A stretch of DNA of 64,000 nt from Streptosporangium roseum DSM 43021. Lineage in GTDB: Bacteria; Actinomycetota; Actinomycetes; Streptosporangiales; Streptosporangiaceae. The notes beneath the pieces are model-generated. The model saw only the letters and a program-made list of their open reading frames with translations. It was not told the DNA's origin and ran no database searches. The stretch lies in the NCBI RefSeq assembly GCF_000024865.1, contig NC_013595.1, positions 8,370,001 through 8,434,000 of the forward strand, in the 5' to 3' direction. Shown here one piece after another: positions 46,781 to 56,300 of this stretch (within the stretch, counting starts at the first letter, position 1; the number at the start of each line of letters is the position of its first letter). The translations under genes and the position numbers were made by a program.

Positions 46781-48010
46781 ATGCGAAACCCTCGGTTGGC
46801 GGCGGTCGCGCTCATCGGGACGGCTCTCGCGGCGGCGTGCGGCCCAGGCCGTACGGCGACGCCCGCCCCTCCGCCGAGCCCCGCGGTGTCGCAGAGCCCG
46901 GCACCGGACCGCACGGCGTCCGGGGATCCCGCGCCGGGCCGTACGGCGTCCGGGAGCCCCGCGCCGAGCGGCGCGGCCACCGGGGCGGTCGCCGCCTCGA
47001 CCGCGTGGGCCGCGACCGGAGGCACCGGCCTGCCGGGAAGCTCCGCGCTGCTCGACGTCGCGGCGACCGGCCCCCGCGACGCGTGGGCGGTCGGATACAA
47101 AGACAGCGCCGAGGACCGGGAGGGCGCGCCCGCCGTCCTCCGGTGGGACGGGAGCCGCTGGCGCGAGGTCCCGCTGCCGGGAGACGACGTCTACCACCTG
47201 GAGGGGGTCAGCGCGGCCGGACCGGACGACGTGTGGGTGGTGGGCAACGGCGAGAGCGCGTTCGCCGCGCACTGGGACGGGCGCCGCTGGGCGCCGGAGA
47301 AGCCCTTCGGGGTGGTGGAGGACTACCGACTGGCGGACGTCGCGACGACCGGCGGCACGGCGTGGTTCGCCGGGAGCGGCCCGTCGAAGGCGGTCGTCCT
47401 GGAGTGGGACGGCCGGGAGTTCGGCAACGCGTTGAGCACCGGCGGCGCCTTCGACGCGATCACCGCCAGGGAGGGGCACGTCTGGGCGGTCGGTTCGAGC
47501 GAGAGGCACACGCCGCTGATCTGGCACGGCACCGCCGACGGCGCCTGGGAGTCCTCACCGGCGCCCGAGATCCCGGGGGGCAGGCTCAACCGGGTCTGGC
47601 AGATCTCGCCCTCAGAGGTGTGGGCGGTCGGGGAGGTCACCGCCGGCCCCGGCGACCGGGCGGGGCAGCCGCTGGTCCTGCGCTGGGACGGATCGAGCTG
47701 GAGCCGGGTGGAGGTGCCGGTCCGTCTCGGCGCCCTGCACGGCATCACCGCCTCCGGGCCGGGCGACCTGTGGATCAGCGGGATCGACGCCGATCACGCG
47801 GGACAGGTGCTCTTCCTCCGTTTCGACGGCGCGAAGTGGTCCCGCGAGTACGGCCCGCTGTTCCGGGTCCATGAGGAGGACCAGCAGTACGAGGAGACCG
47901 ACGACGTCAACCACACCGGCATCGCCCGGGTGCCGGGCACCACCGCGCTGTGGGCGGTGGGATCGGTCGGCGTGGGGGATGACGAGGACGACTTCGTGCT
48001 CCGGCACTGA
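46781..48010 (+). CDS. Lipoprotein with a beta-propeller-like repeat domain
   Basis: ATG 46781 is chosen because GGGAGG lies 9 nt upstream; the ATG at 46772 abuts that site. The 409-aa product has a signal with lipobox LAAAC, a linker of Pro/Ser/Thr repeats including DRTASGDPAPGRTASG-like duplications, and at least six repeats of the form D-V/A-W-A-V-G...LRWDG-x-x-W (for example DAWAVGYKDS, DVWVVGNGES, EVWAVGEVTA, LRWDGSSWSRVE). This is a propeller exposed on the outer membrane face. Ligand unknown. The second 31-codon peptide gene follows 105 bp later. Confidence 0.85.
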   Translation: MRNPRLAAVALIGTALAAACGPGRTATPAPPPSPAVSQSPAPDRTASGDPAPGRTASGSPAPSGAATGAVAASTAWAATGGTGLPGSSALLDVAATGPRDAWAVGYKDSAEDREGAPAVLRWDGSRWREVPLPGDDVYHLEGVSAAGPDDVWVVGNGESAFAAHWDGRRWAPEKPFGVVEDYRLADVATTGGTAWFAGSGPSKAVVLEWDGREFGNALSTGGAFDAITAREGHVWAVGSSERHTPLIWHGTADGAWESSPAPEIPGGRLNRVWQISPSEVWAVGEVTAGPGDRAGQPLVLRWDGSSWSRVEVPVRLGALHGITASGPGDLWISGIDADHAGQVLFLRFDGAKWSREYGPLFRVHEEDQQYEETDDVNHTGIARVPGTTALWAVGSVGVGDDEDDFVLRH

Positions 48011-48115
48011 GACCGCCGGGGATCCGGCGGACCGGGACGCGTCCGCCGTGAGGCGTGCGCAACTGTCGGTGGGCTGACGTAGTCTCTCTCAAACTCCAAC
48101 AAAAAGGAGTATGAG

Positions 48116-48211
48116 ATGAAAAAGGTTCGAATCGTCCATAGGCCCCGCCCGCCCCGCAAGCCCACCCCCCTCGACCTGCGCACGCCCTCAGGACGGCTCC
48201 TGCCGTTCTGA
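48116..48211 (+). CDS. 31-residue Arg/Pro-rich peptide, copy 2
   Basis: ATG 48116 follows AAAAAGGAG with a 6-nt gap; TGA ends it at 48209-48211, overlapping the convergent APC permease stop region by 24 bp. It starts MKKVRIVH, has RPRPPR, PLDLR, PSGR and the terminal LPF of copy 1 in the same positions; 21 of 31 residues are identical and most others are K/R, I/V, S/T or A/T swaps. Third-base differences dominate between the copies. The start region AACTCCAACAAAAAGGAG is unusually A-rich for this genome and favours strong initiation. Function unknown. Confidence 0.82.
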   Translation: MKKVRIVHRPRPPRKPTPLDLRTPSGRLLPF

Positions 48212-49555
48212 GGCGCCCCCGGAGTCACCCCGGCCCGCCAGGAACAGCCGGTTCACGAACCAGAGAACCACGCCCACGGCGACCAGCACGCCCGCACGGA
48301 TGTAGACGTCACCGCCGCGACCCGTGACGGGCAGCGCCAGAACGAGACAGGCCACCGTGCCCAGCACGGGCATCCAGCTCGGCGCCCGGTAGTGCCAGTG
48401 CTCCACGACGTCCTTACGCAGGATCAGCACGGCCACGTTGACCAGCGCGAACACGCACAGCAGCAGGAGCACCGTCGTGTCCGCCAGGTTGCTCACGTCG
48501 CCGGTGGCGACCAGCACCGCCGCGATGCCGATGGTGAACACGATGGCCACCCACGGGGTCGACCTCGTGGGATGGACCGCCGCGAAGACCTTCGGCACGA
48601 TCCCCTGGCGCGCCATGCCGTATACCAGGCGCGAGGCCATGATCATGTTGATCAGCGCGGTGTTGCCCACCGCGAGCAGCGCGATCAGCGCGAACAGCTT
48701 GGGCGGGAAGGCGAAGCCCGCGACCTTGACGACCTCCAGCAACGGGCCGGTCGAGCTCTCCAGCGTCTCGGTGTCCACCAGCATGGTCGCGGTGAACGCG
48801 ACCGCCATGTAGATCAGCGCGGCCACGACCAGCCCGCCGAAGAGCGCACGGGGATAGTCGCGCTGCGGATCCTTGGCCTCCTCGGCGAGGTTGACCGAGT
48901 CCTCGAAGCCGAGCAGGGCGTAGAAGGCGAGGGCGGTGCCGCCGAGGACGCCGAGGAACGCGCCGTTGGCCGGATGGAACTCCAGAGCCCTCGCGGGCTC
49001 GCCGTCACCGGACAGCAGCGCGTAGACGCCGATCGCGATGATGACCAGCAGGCCGAACGCCTCGATGATCGTCAGCACGACGTTGACCCTGATGGACTCG
49101 GAGATCCCGGCGAAGTTCACCAGCGCCACGATGCCGAGGAAGATGAACGCGCCCACGACCACCGGCATCGTGACGAACTCGGCCAGGTATTTGCCGCCGA
49201 ACGCCCGGGCCGCGGCGCTCGCCGAGGTGATCCCGCTCATCAATACGGCGAAGGCCACAATAAAAGTGACAAAAGGAATATTGAACGCTTTATTGGCATA
49301 CAACGCTGCCCCGGCGGCCTGCGGATACTTCCCGACGAGTTCGGCGTAGGCGGACGCCGTCAGCGCGGCCAGCACGAAGGCGACGAGGAACGGCAGCCAC
49401 AGGGCCCCGCCGACGTATCCCGCCACCTTCCCCACCAGGGCGTATATCCCCGCGCCAAGGATGTCTCCCACCACGAACAACAGCAGGACCTTGCGTCCGA
49501 TCACCCGCTTGAGCGAGTGCTGGGCCGGACCAGAGCCAACGATCGCCTCAGCCAT
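48188..49555 (-). CDS. APC-family amino acid permease
   Basis: A 455-aa protein with about 12 helices. The APC signature region is intact: VVGDILGAGIYALVGKVAG in helix 1, SAYAELVGKYPQAAGAALYANKAF in helices 2-3, and FYALLGFEDSVNLAEEAKDPQRDYP in helix 6 and its following loop. It resembles the cationic/neutral amino acid exchanger branch. It should import amino acids by proton symport. Its stop overlaps the convergent peptide gene. Confidence 0.93.
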   Translation of the reverse strand: MAEAIVGSGPAQHSLKRVIGRKVLLLFVVGDILGAGIYALVGKVAGYVGGALWLPFLVAFVLAALTASAYAELVGKYPQAAGAALYANKAFNIPFVTFIVAFAVLMSGITSASAAARAFGGKYLAEFVTMPVVVGAFIFLGIVALVNFAGISESIRVNVVLTIIEAFGLLVIIAIGVYALLSGDGEPARALEFHPANGAFLGVLGGTALAFYALLGFEDSVNLAEEAKDPQRDYPRALFGGLVVAALIYMAVAFTATMLVDTETLESSTGPLLEVVKVAGFAFPPKLFALIALLAVGNTALINMIMASRLVYGMARQGIVPKVFAAVHPTRSTPWVAIVFTIGIAAVLVATGDVSNLADTTVLLLLCVFALVNVAVLILRKDVVEHWHYRAPSWMPVLGTVACLVLALPVTGRGGDVYIRAGVLVAVGVVLWFVNRLFLAGRGDSGGASERQEPS

Positions 49556-49689
49556 ACCCCTTCCTTACCCGTCGCAGCGGGAGAATCACCCGGAGTCACA
49601 AGAACCTGTTTCTGTAAGCGGCATGAAAGTGATCCGCAAGGATGCGCTCCTACGGTGTGATCTGTCACGAAATGCAATGAAAGGCAGAA

Positions 49690-50076
49690 ATGCTTAGCGT
49701 CCTCTCCTCCCGCCGTATCGCCGTCACCGTCGCGGGAGCCGCTCTCATCTCCATGACCGCCGCCTGCGGCGGTAGCGCCAACGCCGAGGCCTGCGCCAGC
49801 GCGACGAAGCTGATCACGGATTACACCAGCTCCGTCGCCGCGAACGTCACCGACCTGGAGAAGTACAAGGCGGCGAACCAGAAGCTCAGCGAGGACCTGA
49901 AGGCGCTGGCGGGCACGACCGACGGCGACCTCGCCGCCGCGCTGAACGACTTCTCCACCAGCATGGGCGGGCTGAAGATCGACGAAAAGGACCCGGCCGC
50001 GTTCGCCGCGGCGCTCCCGGAGTTCACCAAGAAACTGACCGAGGCGGGTGCCAAGATCCAGACCACCTGCGCCTGA
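49690..50076 (+). CDS. Small helical lipoprotein
   Basis: A 128-aa product from ATG 49690 (AAAGGCAG about 6 nt upstream) with signal and lipobox MTAACGG (Cys about residue 26). The mature part is about 100 residues of alpha-helix (ACASATKLITDYTSSVAANV, DLEKYKAANQKLSEDLKALA) ending in a single C-terminal Cys-Ala (TTCA), so a disulfide with the Cys in EACAS is possible. No family recognised. Followed by two strong hairpins. Confidence 0.85.
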   Translation: MLSVLSSRRIAVTVAGAALISMTAACGGSANAEACASATKLITDYTSSVAANVTDLEKYKAANQKLSEDLKALAGTTDGDLAAALNDFSTSMGGLKIDEKDPAAFAAALPEFTKKLTEAGAKIQTTCA

Positions 50077-50112
50077 CAGGACCTGTGCCTCCCGGGGAGA
50101 GGAGGCACTTCC

Positions 50113-50164
50113 GGCACGGCCGTCGCTCCGCCTGCGGGGGGCAGCGCGGCGCGACGGCCGTGCC
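50113..50164 (+). terminator. Hairpin after the small lipoprotein gene
   Basis: Perfect 13-bp arms, GGCACGGCCGTCG (50113-50125) and its complement (50152-50164), with a 26-nt loop. Confidence 0.65.
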
Positions 50165-50175
50165 GAACATCTCGC

Positions 50176-50205
50176 GAAGCCCCTGCCCCGCACGGCAGGG
50201 GCTTC
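50176..50205. terminator. Bidirectional terminator before the glycosyltransferase stop
   Basis: Perfect 12-bp arms, GAAGCCCCTGCC (50176-50187) and complement (50194-50205), with a 6-nt loop, 5 bases after the glycosyltransferase stop on the minus strand. Confidence 0.85.
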
Positions 50206-50210
50206 CGCCT

Positions 50211-51329
50211 TTACCTCCCGCCCGTACGGCCCGCGCGGGCCTCCTCGTAGCACTGCTCGAAGCCCTCCAGCACCGCCGGCCAGGAGCTGCGGACGGGCTC
50301 GGTCTCGCGGTTGTGCGCCGCGATCGCCTCGCGCAGCTCGCGGTCGCGGACCAGCCGGGCGACCGACGCCACCAGGTCCTCGAAGCTCTCCCCGAGCAGC
50401 CCTTCCTTGCCCGGCCGGACGAAGTCGGCCACCCCGCTCTGGGCCCGCGCGACCACCGGGATACCCGACGACCTGGCCTCCAGCGCCGCCAGCCCGAACG
50501 ACTCGCGGGGCGCCGGGGCGACGAACACGTCCGCCGAGGCGAGCAGGTCGCGGATCTGCCCGCGGCTGTAGCGTCCGGGCAGCGACACCCAGCCGCCCAT
50601 CCCGTTGGCGCGCAGGTAGCGCTCCATCTGCGAGCGCGCCGGGCCGTCCCCGACGATGGTCGCCCGCATCGGCGTCTCCCGCGGCACCTGGGCGCGGGCC
50701 TCCTTCAGCAGCCTGAGCAGCCGGACCGGCTGTTTGCGGGGCGCCAGCCGCCCCACCGCGACGACGTGCACGGCCTCGTCGCCGGGCCCGTGCCGTACCG
50801 GGCCGGAGGAGCGCCAGCCGGAGACGTCGAGCCCGTTGGAGACCACGTGCACCGGCACCCGGCGCCCGGCCACCGCGCGGATCGGCAGGGCGGCGGCCTC
50901 GCTCACCGCTGTGCCCACCAGCCCCCAACGGTGCCATTCGAACAGCAGCCGCAGGCCCCGGTAGACGCCCCGGGTGACCGGGTCCCACATGCTGTGCACG
51001 GTCACGACCACGGGCAGCCCCACGCGGACGGCCGCGCGGACGCCCATCCAGGCGAACGGCGAGACCGCGCCCGTGTGCACGTGCACCACGTCGGGGCGCC
51101 GCGTCCGCATCAGCCGCAGCAGGTGGCCCACCCCGAACGGGTGGACCGGCAGATCAAAGGGGAGTTTCGCTACGATCCGGTGCACTCCGGGCAGGGGTTC
51201 GCCTGGCGTGGCGGTGGCCACCTCGACCTCGTGACCCACCTCCCTCTGCATCCGGACCAGATCGCCGACCTGCACCTCGATCCCGCCGAGGCGCGGCAGG
51301 TAACAGTCACTGACGTGGAGGATCCTCAC
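50211..51329 (-). CDS. GT4-family glycosyltransferase
   Basis: GTG 51329 gives 372 aa starting (M)RILHVSDCYLPRLGGIEVQVGDLV, the standard GT-B N-terminus. HVHTGAVSPFAW and VVVTVHSMW mark the acceptor domain. The C-terminal donor domain has AVGRLAPRKQPVRLL, VGDGPARSQM and the EX7E motif in ESFGLAALEARSSGIPVV. It retains anomeric configuration and transfers a sugar from an NDP donor, as in PimB/MshA-like enzymes. It is divergent from a PIG-L deacetylase gene, a combination reminiscent of mycothiol-type or surface glycolipid chemistry. Confidence 0.93.
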   Translation of the reverse strand: MRILHVSDCYLPRLGGIEVQVGDLVRMQREVGHEVEVATATPGEPLPGVHRIVAKLPFDLPVHPFGVGHLLRLMRTRRPDVVHVHTGAVSPFAWMGVRAAVRVGLPVVVTVHSMWDPVTRGVYRGLRLLFEWHRWGLVGTAVSEAAALPIRAVAGRRVPVHVVSNGLDVSGWRSSGPVRHGPGDEAVHVVAVGRLAPRKQPVRLLRLLKEARAQVPRETPMRATIVGDGPARSQMERYLRANGMGGWVSLPGRYSRGQIRDLLASADVFVAPAPRESFGLAALEARSSGIPVVARAQSGVADFVRPGKEGLLGESFEDLVASVARLVRDRELREAIAAHNRETEPVRSSWPAVLEGFEQCYEEARAGRTGGR

Positions 51330-51431
51330 CGTGCCAGCGTAGCCCCGCGTGAGATCATGCCTGCGTGCCCGCAGGGGCGGGCACCGACCGCCCGAACGGA
51401 GTGAGCAGCAATCGACACCGTCAAGACAGCT

Positions 51432-52223
51432 GTGTTCTTCCACGCCCATCCCGATGACGAGGCCCTGCTGACGGCGGGCACCATGGCGATGCTCGCCGCC
51501 GAGGGGCACCGGGTGGTCCTCGTCGTGGCGACCTCCGGGGAGCGCGGCCAGGCCGACCTCGAACCCGGCGAGGCGCTGGGCGCCGCGCGCATCGCCGAGC
51601 TGTACAAGTCGGCGGCGGCGCTCGGCTGCGCCCGGGTGGTGAACCTGGGCTACGGCGACTCCGGGCTGGCTCCCGGCGGCGGGATGGCGGAGGACCGCCC
51701 GGACAACGCGTTCATCGACGCCGACGCCGAGGAGGCGGCCCGGCGCCTCGCCGCGATCCTCACCGAGGAGGGCGCCGACCTGCTGACGACCTACGACCCG
51801 GCCGGCGGCTACGGGCACCCCGACCACGTCCAGGTGCACCGGGTCGGCGGCCGGGCCGCCGAGATCGCGGGCACCCCGATCGTGCTGGAGGCCACGGTCA
51901 ACCGCGACCCCCTGCTCAAGGGGCTCCGCCTGGTCCGCAGGTTCTACCCCCAGCTCGACATCCGCTCCTTCGAGCGGGCCTACTCCCCCGCCGAGGCGAT
52001 CACCCACCGGGTCGGCGTGCGGCGCTTCGCCCGGCAGAAGCGGGCGAGCATGGCCGCCCACGCCTCCCAGGCCACCGGCGCGGACACCCGCACGCTGGGC
52101 GCGATGCTCAAGATCCCCCAGCCCCTCTACCGTCTCGTCTTCGGCACCGAGTGGTACGTCCGGCGCGGCCTGCCGCCCGGCACGAGGCTGAGGCACCCGT
52201 TCGAAGTTCCTCCCAAAGGATGA
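51432..52223 (+). CDS. PIG-L/LmbE-family zinc deacetylase
   Basis: GTG 51432 gives 263 aa but starts only two residues before the metal motif (HAHPDDEALLTAGTMA), leaving the first beta strand incomplete. The in-frame codons upstream would add DTVKTA and reach an ATC at 51411, 9 nt after GGAG, with the next in-frame stop at 51402-51404. The true start may therefore be non-canonical. Other motifs are intact: VATSGERGQADLEPG, and the second metal histidine block YGHPDHVQVHRV. Members remove N-acetyl groups from sugars (MshB, Mca and related). It is followed 34 bp later by the flippase-like gene. Confidence 0.88.
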   Translation: MFFHAHPDDEALLTAGTMAMLAAEGHRVVLVVATSGERGQADLEPGEALGAARIAELYKSAAALGCARVVNLGYGDSGLAPGGGMAEDRPDNAFIDADAEEAARRLAAILTEEGADLLTTYDPAGGYGHPDHVQVHRVGGRAAEIAGTPIVLEATVNRDPLLKGLRLVRRFYPQLDIRSFERAYSPAEAITHRVGVRRFARQKRASMAAHASQATGADTRTLGAMLKIPQPLYRLVFGTEWYVRRGLPPGTRLRHPFEVPPKG

Positions 52224-52257
52224 GCCGCGGACCGGCACACTTGGTCGAGGGGGTTAC

Positions 52258-53319
52258 ATGAAGAACAAGTGGGTCCAGATCGGACTGTCGGTCGCATCTC
52301 TGGCGCTCGCCGCCACGCTCGTGCGCTTCCTGCCGCAGATCGTGGAGGCCCTGACCGGCAAGCACGTCTCCTGGTCGCAGATCGGCGCCCAGTTCGCCAG
52401 GCTGAGCTGGCCGATGGTCGCCCTGATGGCCGTCGTATGGCTGGCGAGCCTGCTGGCCTACACGTTCGTGCTGACCGCCTCCCTGCCCGGCCTCAGCCAC
52501 TCGCAGGCCCTGACGCTGAACGCGGCCGGCAGCGCGGTGAGCAACCTGCTCCCGTTCGGCGGCGCCGCCGGGGTGGCGATGACGATCGCGATGACCAAGG
52601 GCTGGGGCTTCCCGTTACGGGCCGTCGTGGTCTCCACGCTCTCCAGCGGCATCTGGAACACCATGTTCCGGTTCGTCCTGCCCGCCGTGGGCATCGTGGC
52701 CCTGCTGCTCAGCGGGCAGGAGCTCAGCCCGGCCGTGACCAACGCGGGCTGGGTGGGCTCGCTGTCCCTGCTGGCCCTGGTCGTCGTGGTGGCCGCCGCC
52801 CTCTACTGGGACCGCGCCGCCGCCGTGCTCGGCCGCGCCCTCGACGCCGTCGCCCGACTGCTCCCCCGCAAGGTACGCCCCGCCGAGCACACCCTCTCCC
52901 GGGCGCTGGAGAAGTTGCGCGCCGACACCTCCGAGGTCGTACGGCACCGCTGGCGGGGACTGACCCTGGGCATGATCTTCTTCCTCGGGCTGCAGTGGCT
53001 GCTCCTGGTCTGCTGCCTGCAGGCCACCGGCGCCTACCCGGGGCTGGCGCAGACGATCGCCGTGTTCGCCCTGTCCAGGGTGCTGACCACCGCCCTGGTG
53101 ACCCCGAGCGGGACCGGGATCATGGAGGCGGGGACCGTCGGCGCGCTGGTCTTCTTCGGTGCGCCGCTCGATTCCGCGACCGCCGCTGCGCTGCTTTTCG
53201 GCTTCTGGACCTACACTGTCGAAATCCCCTTCGGCGGCCTGGCGCTCGGCGCGTGGGCGCTTCTGCGCCGGCGTGAGAACGCCGCCTCGGCCTCCGACAA
53301 GGAGCCGATCAGCCGCTAG
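52258..53319 (+). CDS. LPG-synthase-type transmembrane flippase-like protein (UPF0104)
   Basis: A 353-aa protein from ATG 52258 with about eight helices. Family marks include ALTLNAAGSAVSNLLPFGGAAGVAM and the C-terminal ALVTPSGTGIMEAGTVGALVFFGAP. These are the membrane domain of MprF-like proteins without the synthase domain. Such proteins are proposed to move lipids or polyprenyl-linked sugars across the membrane. Downstream of a PIG-L deacetylase and a GT4 gene on the other strand, it fits a cell-surface glycoconjugate theme. Confidence 0.9.
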   Translation: MKNKWVQIGLSVASLALAATLVRFLPQIVEALTGKHVSWSQIGAQFARLSWPMVALMAVVWLASLLAYTFVLTASLPGLSHSQALTLNAAGSAVSNLLPFGGAAGVAMTIAMTKGWGFPLRAVVVSTLSSGIWNTMFRFVLPAVGIVALLLSGQELSPAVTNAGWVGSLSLLALVVVVAAALYWDRAAAVLGRALDAVARLLPRKVRPAEHTLSRALEKLRADTSEVVRHRWRGLTLGMIFFLGLQWLLLVCCLQATGAYPGLAQTIAVFALSRVLTTALVTPSGTGIMEAGTVGALVFFGAPLDSATAAALLFGFWTYTVEIPFGGLALGAWALLRRRENAASASDKEPISR

Positions 53320-53360
53320 ATTGGGAAATACCTTGTGCGCGATTCGAAGGCCCGCATAGC

Positions 53361-56300
53361 GTGGCGGCTGACATGGTGGCGTTCCGGGTTCTCGGTCCGG
53401 TCGAGGCGCATTCCGATAAGGACGAGCTCGACCTAGGCGGGTTGCGGCAGCGTGCTGTCCTCGCCCGGTTGCTGGTGGCACGCGGGCAGGTCGTGCCCGT
53501 CGACTCTCTCCTCTACGACCTGTGGGACGACGACGCCGCCAAGGGGGCGCAGTCGGGCCTGCAGGTCTACATCTCCCGCCTGCGCCGGGTCCTCGAACCC
53601 GGCCGTCCGCGCGGGGGCCCCAACCGGCTGCTGGTGACGGTCGCCTCCGGCTACGCGCTGCGGATCGCCCCCGACCAGGTGGACGCCCTGCGCTTCGAGG
53701 CGCTGGTCCGCAGCGCCGGAGAGCATCTGGAGGGCGACGACCCCTCCTCGGCGCGGCTCCGCCTGGGGAAGGCCCTGGGGCTGTGGCGCGGCACCCCCTA
53801 CTCCGACTTCGCCGACCAGCCGTGGGCCGAGGCCGAGGTCAACCGGCTGGCCGAGCTGCGCCTGGTGGCCCGTGAGCGGCACGCCGACAGCGGCCTGCGC
53901 CTGGGCATGGCCTCCGAGGCGGTGCCCGACCTGGAGGCGCTGACCACCGAGCACCCGCTCCGCGAGGAGGGCTGGCGGCTGCTCGCCCTCGGCCTCTACC
54001 GGTGCGGACGGCAGGGCGACGCGCTGGCCGCGCTGCGCAAGGCCCGCATGATCCTCGCCGACGAGCTGGGCATCGACCCGGGCCCGGCGCTGCGCAAGCT
54101 GGAGTCCGACATCCTGGCCCAGGATCCCGGCCTGCAGCTCGCCGTCTCGTCGACGGGCCGTCAGCGTCCTCCGGCGCCCGCCGACACCTGGCCGCCCCGG
54201 CCCACCGCGGCGCCGGTGGAGCTGCCGCCGCTGGAGCCCGAGCCGTTCGTCGGCCGGGACGCCGAGCTCAACCGGCTGACCACGGCGGCGGCCCGGACGG
54301 GCCGCTTCACCGTCGCGTTGATCAGCGGCGACGCGGGCGCGGGTAAGACCACGCTGGTCCGCCAGCTCACCAAACGCCTCTCCGACGACGGCTGGGGCAC
54401 CTCCTCCGGCGCCTGCCCCGACAGCAGCGCCACCCCTCCCGGCTGGGCGTGGGTGGAGATCCTGCGCACCCTGGTGAACGCGGCCGGGCCCGGGGAGTAC
54501 GCCCCGCTGCTCGCCCCGCTGCTGGACGACGCGGCCCCCGCGCCCGACGACGACCAGGTCTCCGGCGGCTTCCGGCTGCACCGGGCGGTGGGCGGCTATC
54601 TGGCGGCCGTCGCCAAGGACACCCCGATCCTGCTGACGCTGGAGGATCTGCACTGGGCCGACGACCAGACCCTGGCGCTGCTGCGCGCGCTGCCGAGCCT
54701 GCTGGCCACCAGCCGGGTGCTGCTGGTGGTGACCTGCCGTGACAGCGAGCTGAGCGACCAGCAGGCCGACGTGCTGGCCGCCCTGGCCCGGTTGGGGCCG
54801 GTCCGGGTGGGCCTGGCCGGCCTGGATCCCAAGGCGGTGGCCGAGCTGGTCCGGGCGACCTGCGTGCGCGAGGTGGACGAGGACGCGGTCAACAGCATCG
54901 TCGAGCGGACCGCGGGCAATCCGTTCTTCGTCCGGGAGACCGTGCGCCTGCTCGACGCCGAGGCCGTGAGCGACCGCGCGACGGCCGCCGAGGTGATCTC
55001 CGGGGTGCCCTCCGGCGTCCGCGACGTGCTGCGGCGGCGGATCTCGCGGCTGCCCGCTGCGGCCCAGCAGATCCTGCTGCAGGCGGCGGTGATCGGCCGC
55101 GACGTCGACGTCGACGTGCTGGTCGACGTGACGGGCGACGAGGACGCCGTGGTCGACGCGGTGGAGGCGGCACTGCTCGCCGGGCTGGTCACCGAGCCGG
55201 GCCCCGGCATGCTCCGTTTCGACCACGACCTGGTCCGCGACACCCTCTACTCCGACGCCTCCCGGCTGCGCCGCTCCCGGCTGCACGCCTCGGTGGCCGC
55301 GGTGATCGAGCGCAGGAACCCCGGCGACGTGGCCGCGCTCGCCCACCACTACGACGCGGCGGGCACCGCCGAGACGGCCATCAAGGCGGTGCACTACGCC
55401 GGGCTGGCCGCCGAGCAGGCCGAGCGCCGGTTCGCCCACCGCGAGGCCGCCTCGCTGCGGGAGCAGGCCATCGCCGCCTTCGACCGGTCGGGCGTCACCG
55501 ACACCCCCGACAGCACCAGGGAACGCCTGCTGCTGACCCTGAGCCTGATCAAGGCACTGGCGCTCTGCGGCGACATGGCCGCGGCCCGCGTGCGGCGGCG
55601 CGAGGCGATGGACGCGGCCCTGCCGCTGGGCAACCTGGAGCTCACCGCCCGGGTGGCGGCCTCCCTGGCCGTGCCGCACAAGGGCATGGCGCGCGACTTC
55701 ACCCGCACCGCGTGGGAGATCGTCGACGTCGCCGAGAAGGCGCTGGTGGAGCTGCCCTCCGGCGAGCAGGCGCTACGGGCGAGCCTGCTGGCCACGCTCG
55801 CGCTGGAGCTGGAGGGCTCCGCCACCCCCCGGGGCGAGCAGGCCTCGCTGGAGGCCGAGGAGCTGGCCCGGCGGAGCGGTGACCCCGCGCTGCTGGCGAC
55901 CGCGCTGAGCGGCCGGCTGCGCCAGTCCTACGGCATCACCCCGGTCGGCGAGCGCGAGGTCATCGGCCGGGAGCTGCTGGAGGTGGGCAAGACGACCGGC
56001 CAGGTCTCGGTCCAGGCCCTGGCCCATCTCGTGCTGATGGAGTGCGCGGCCGCCTCGGGCGCGTTCGCCGACGCCGACGCGCACGTGGCCGCCGCCGAGC
56101 GCCTCGCCAGGCAGTACGGCCTGCCCGCGCCGGCGGCGGTCGGCGCCTGGTACGCCGGGCAGCGCCTGATGATCGCCGGTGACTTCCCCGGCGCGGAGCG
56201 CGCCTACCGCGACGCCGCCCGGCTGACGGCGCGGGCCGGCATGCTGGAGGGCCGTCAGGACCTGCCGCTCATCACCACGTTCTGCCTGCACCTGGTCAAC

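Noticed and set aside
53433..55679. A 748-codon minus-strand open frame opposite the SARP regulator
   Set aside because: Shadow of the SARP gene; Gln/Gly/Arg-rich composition without motifs.
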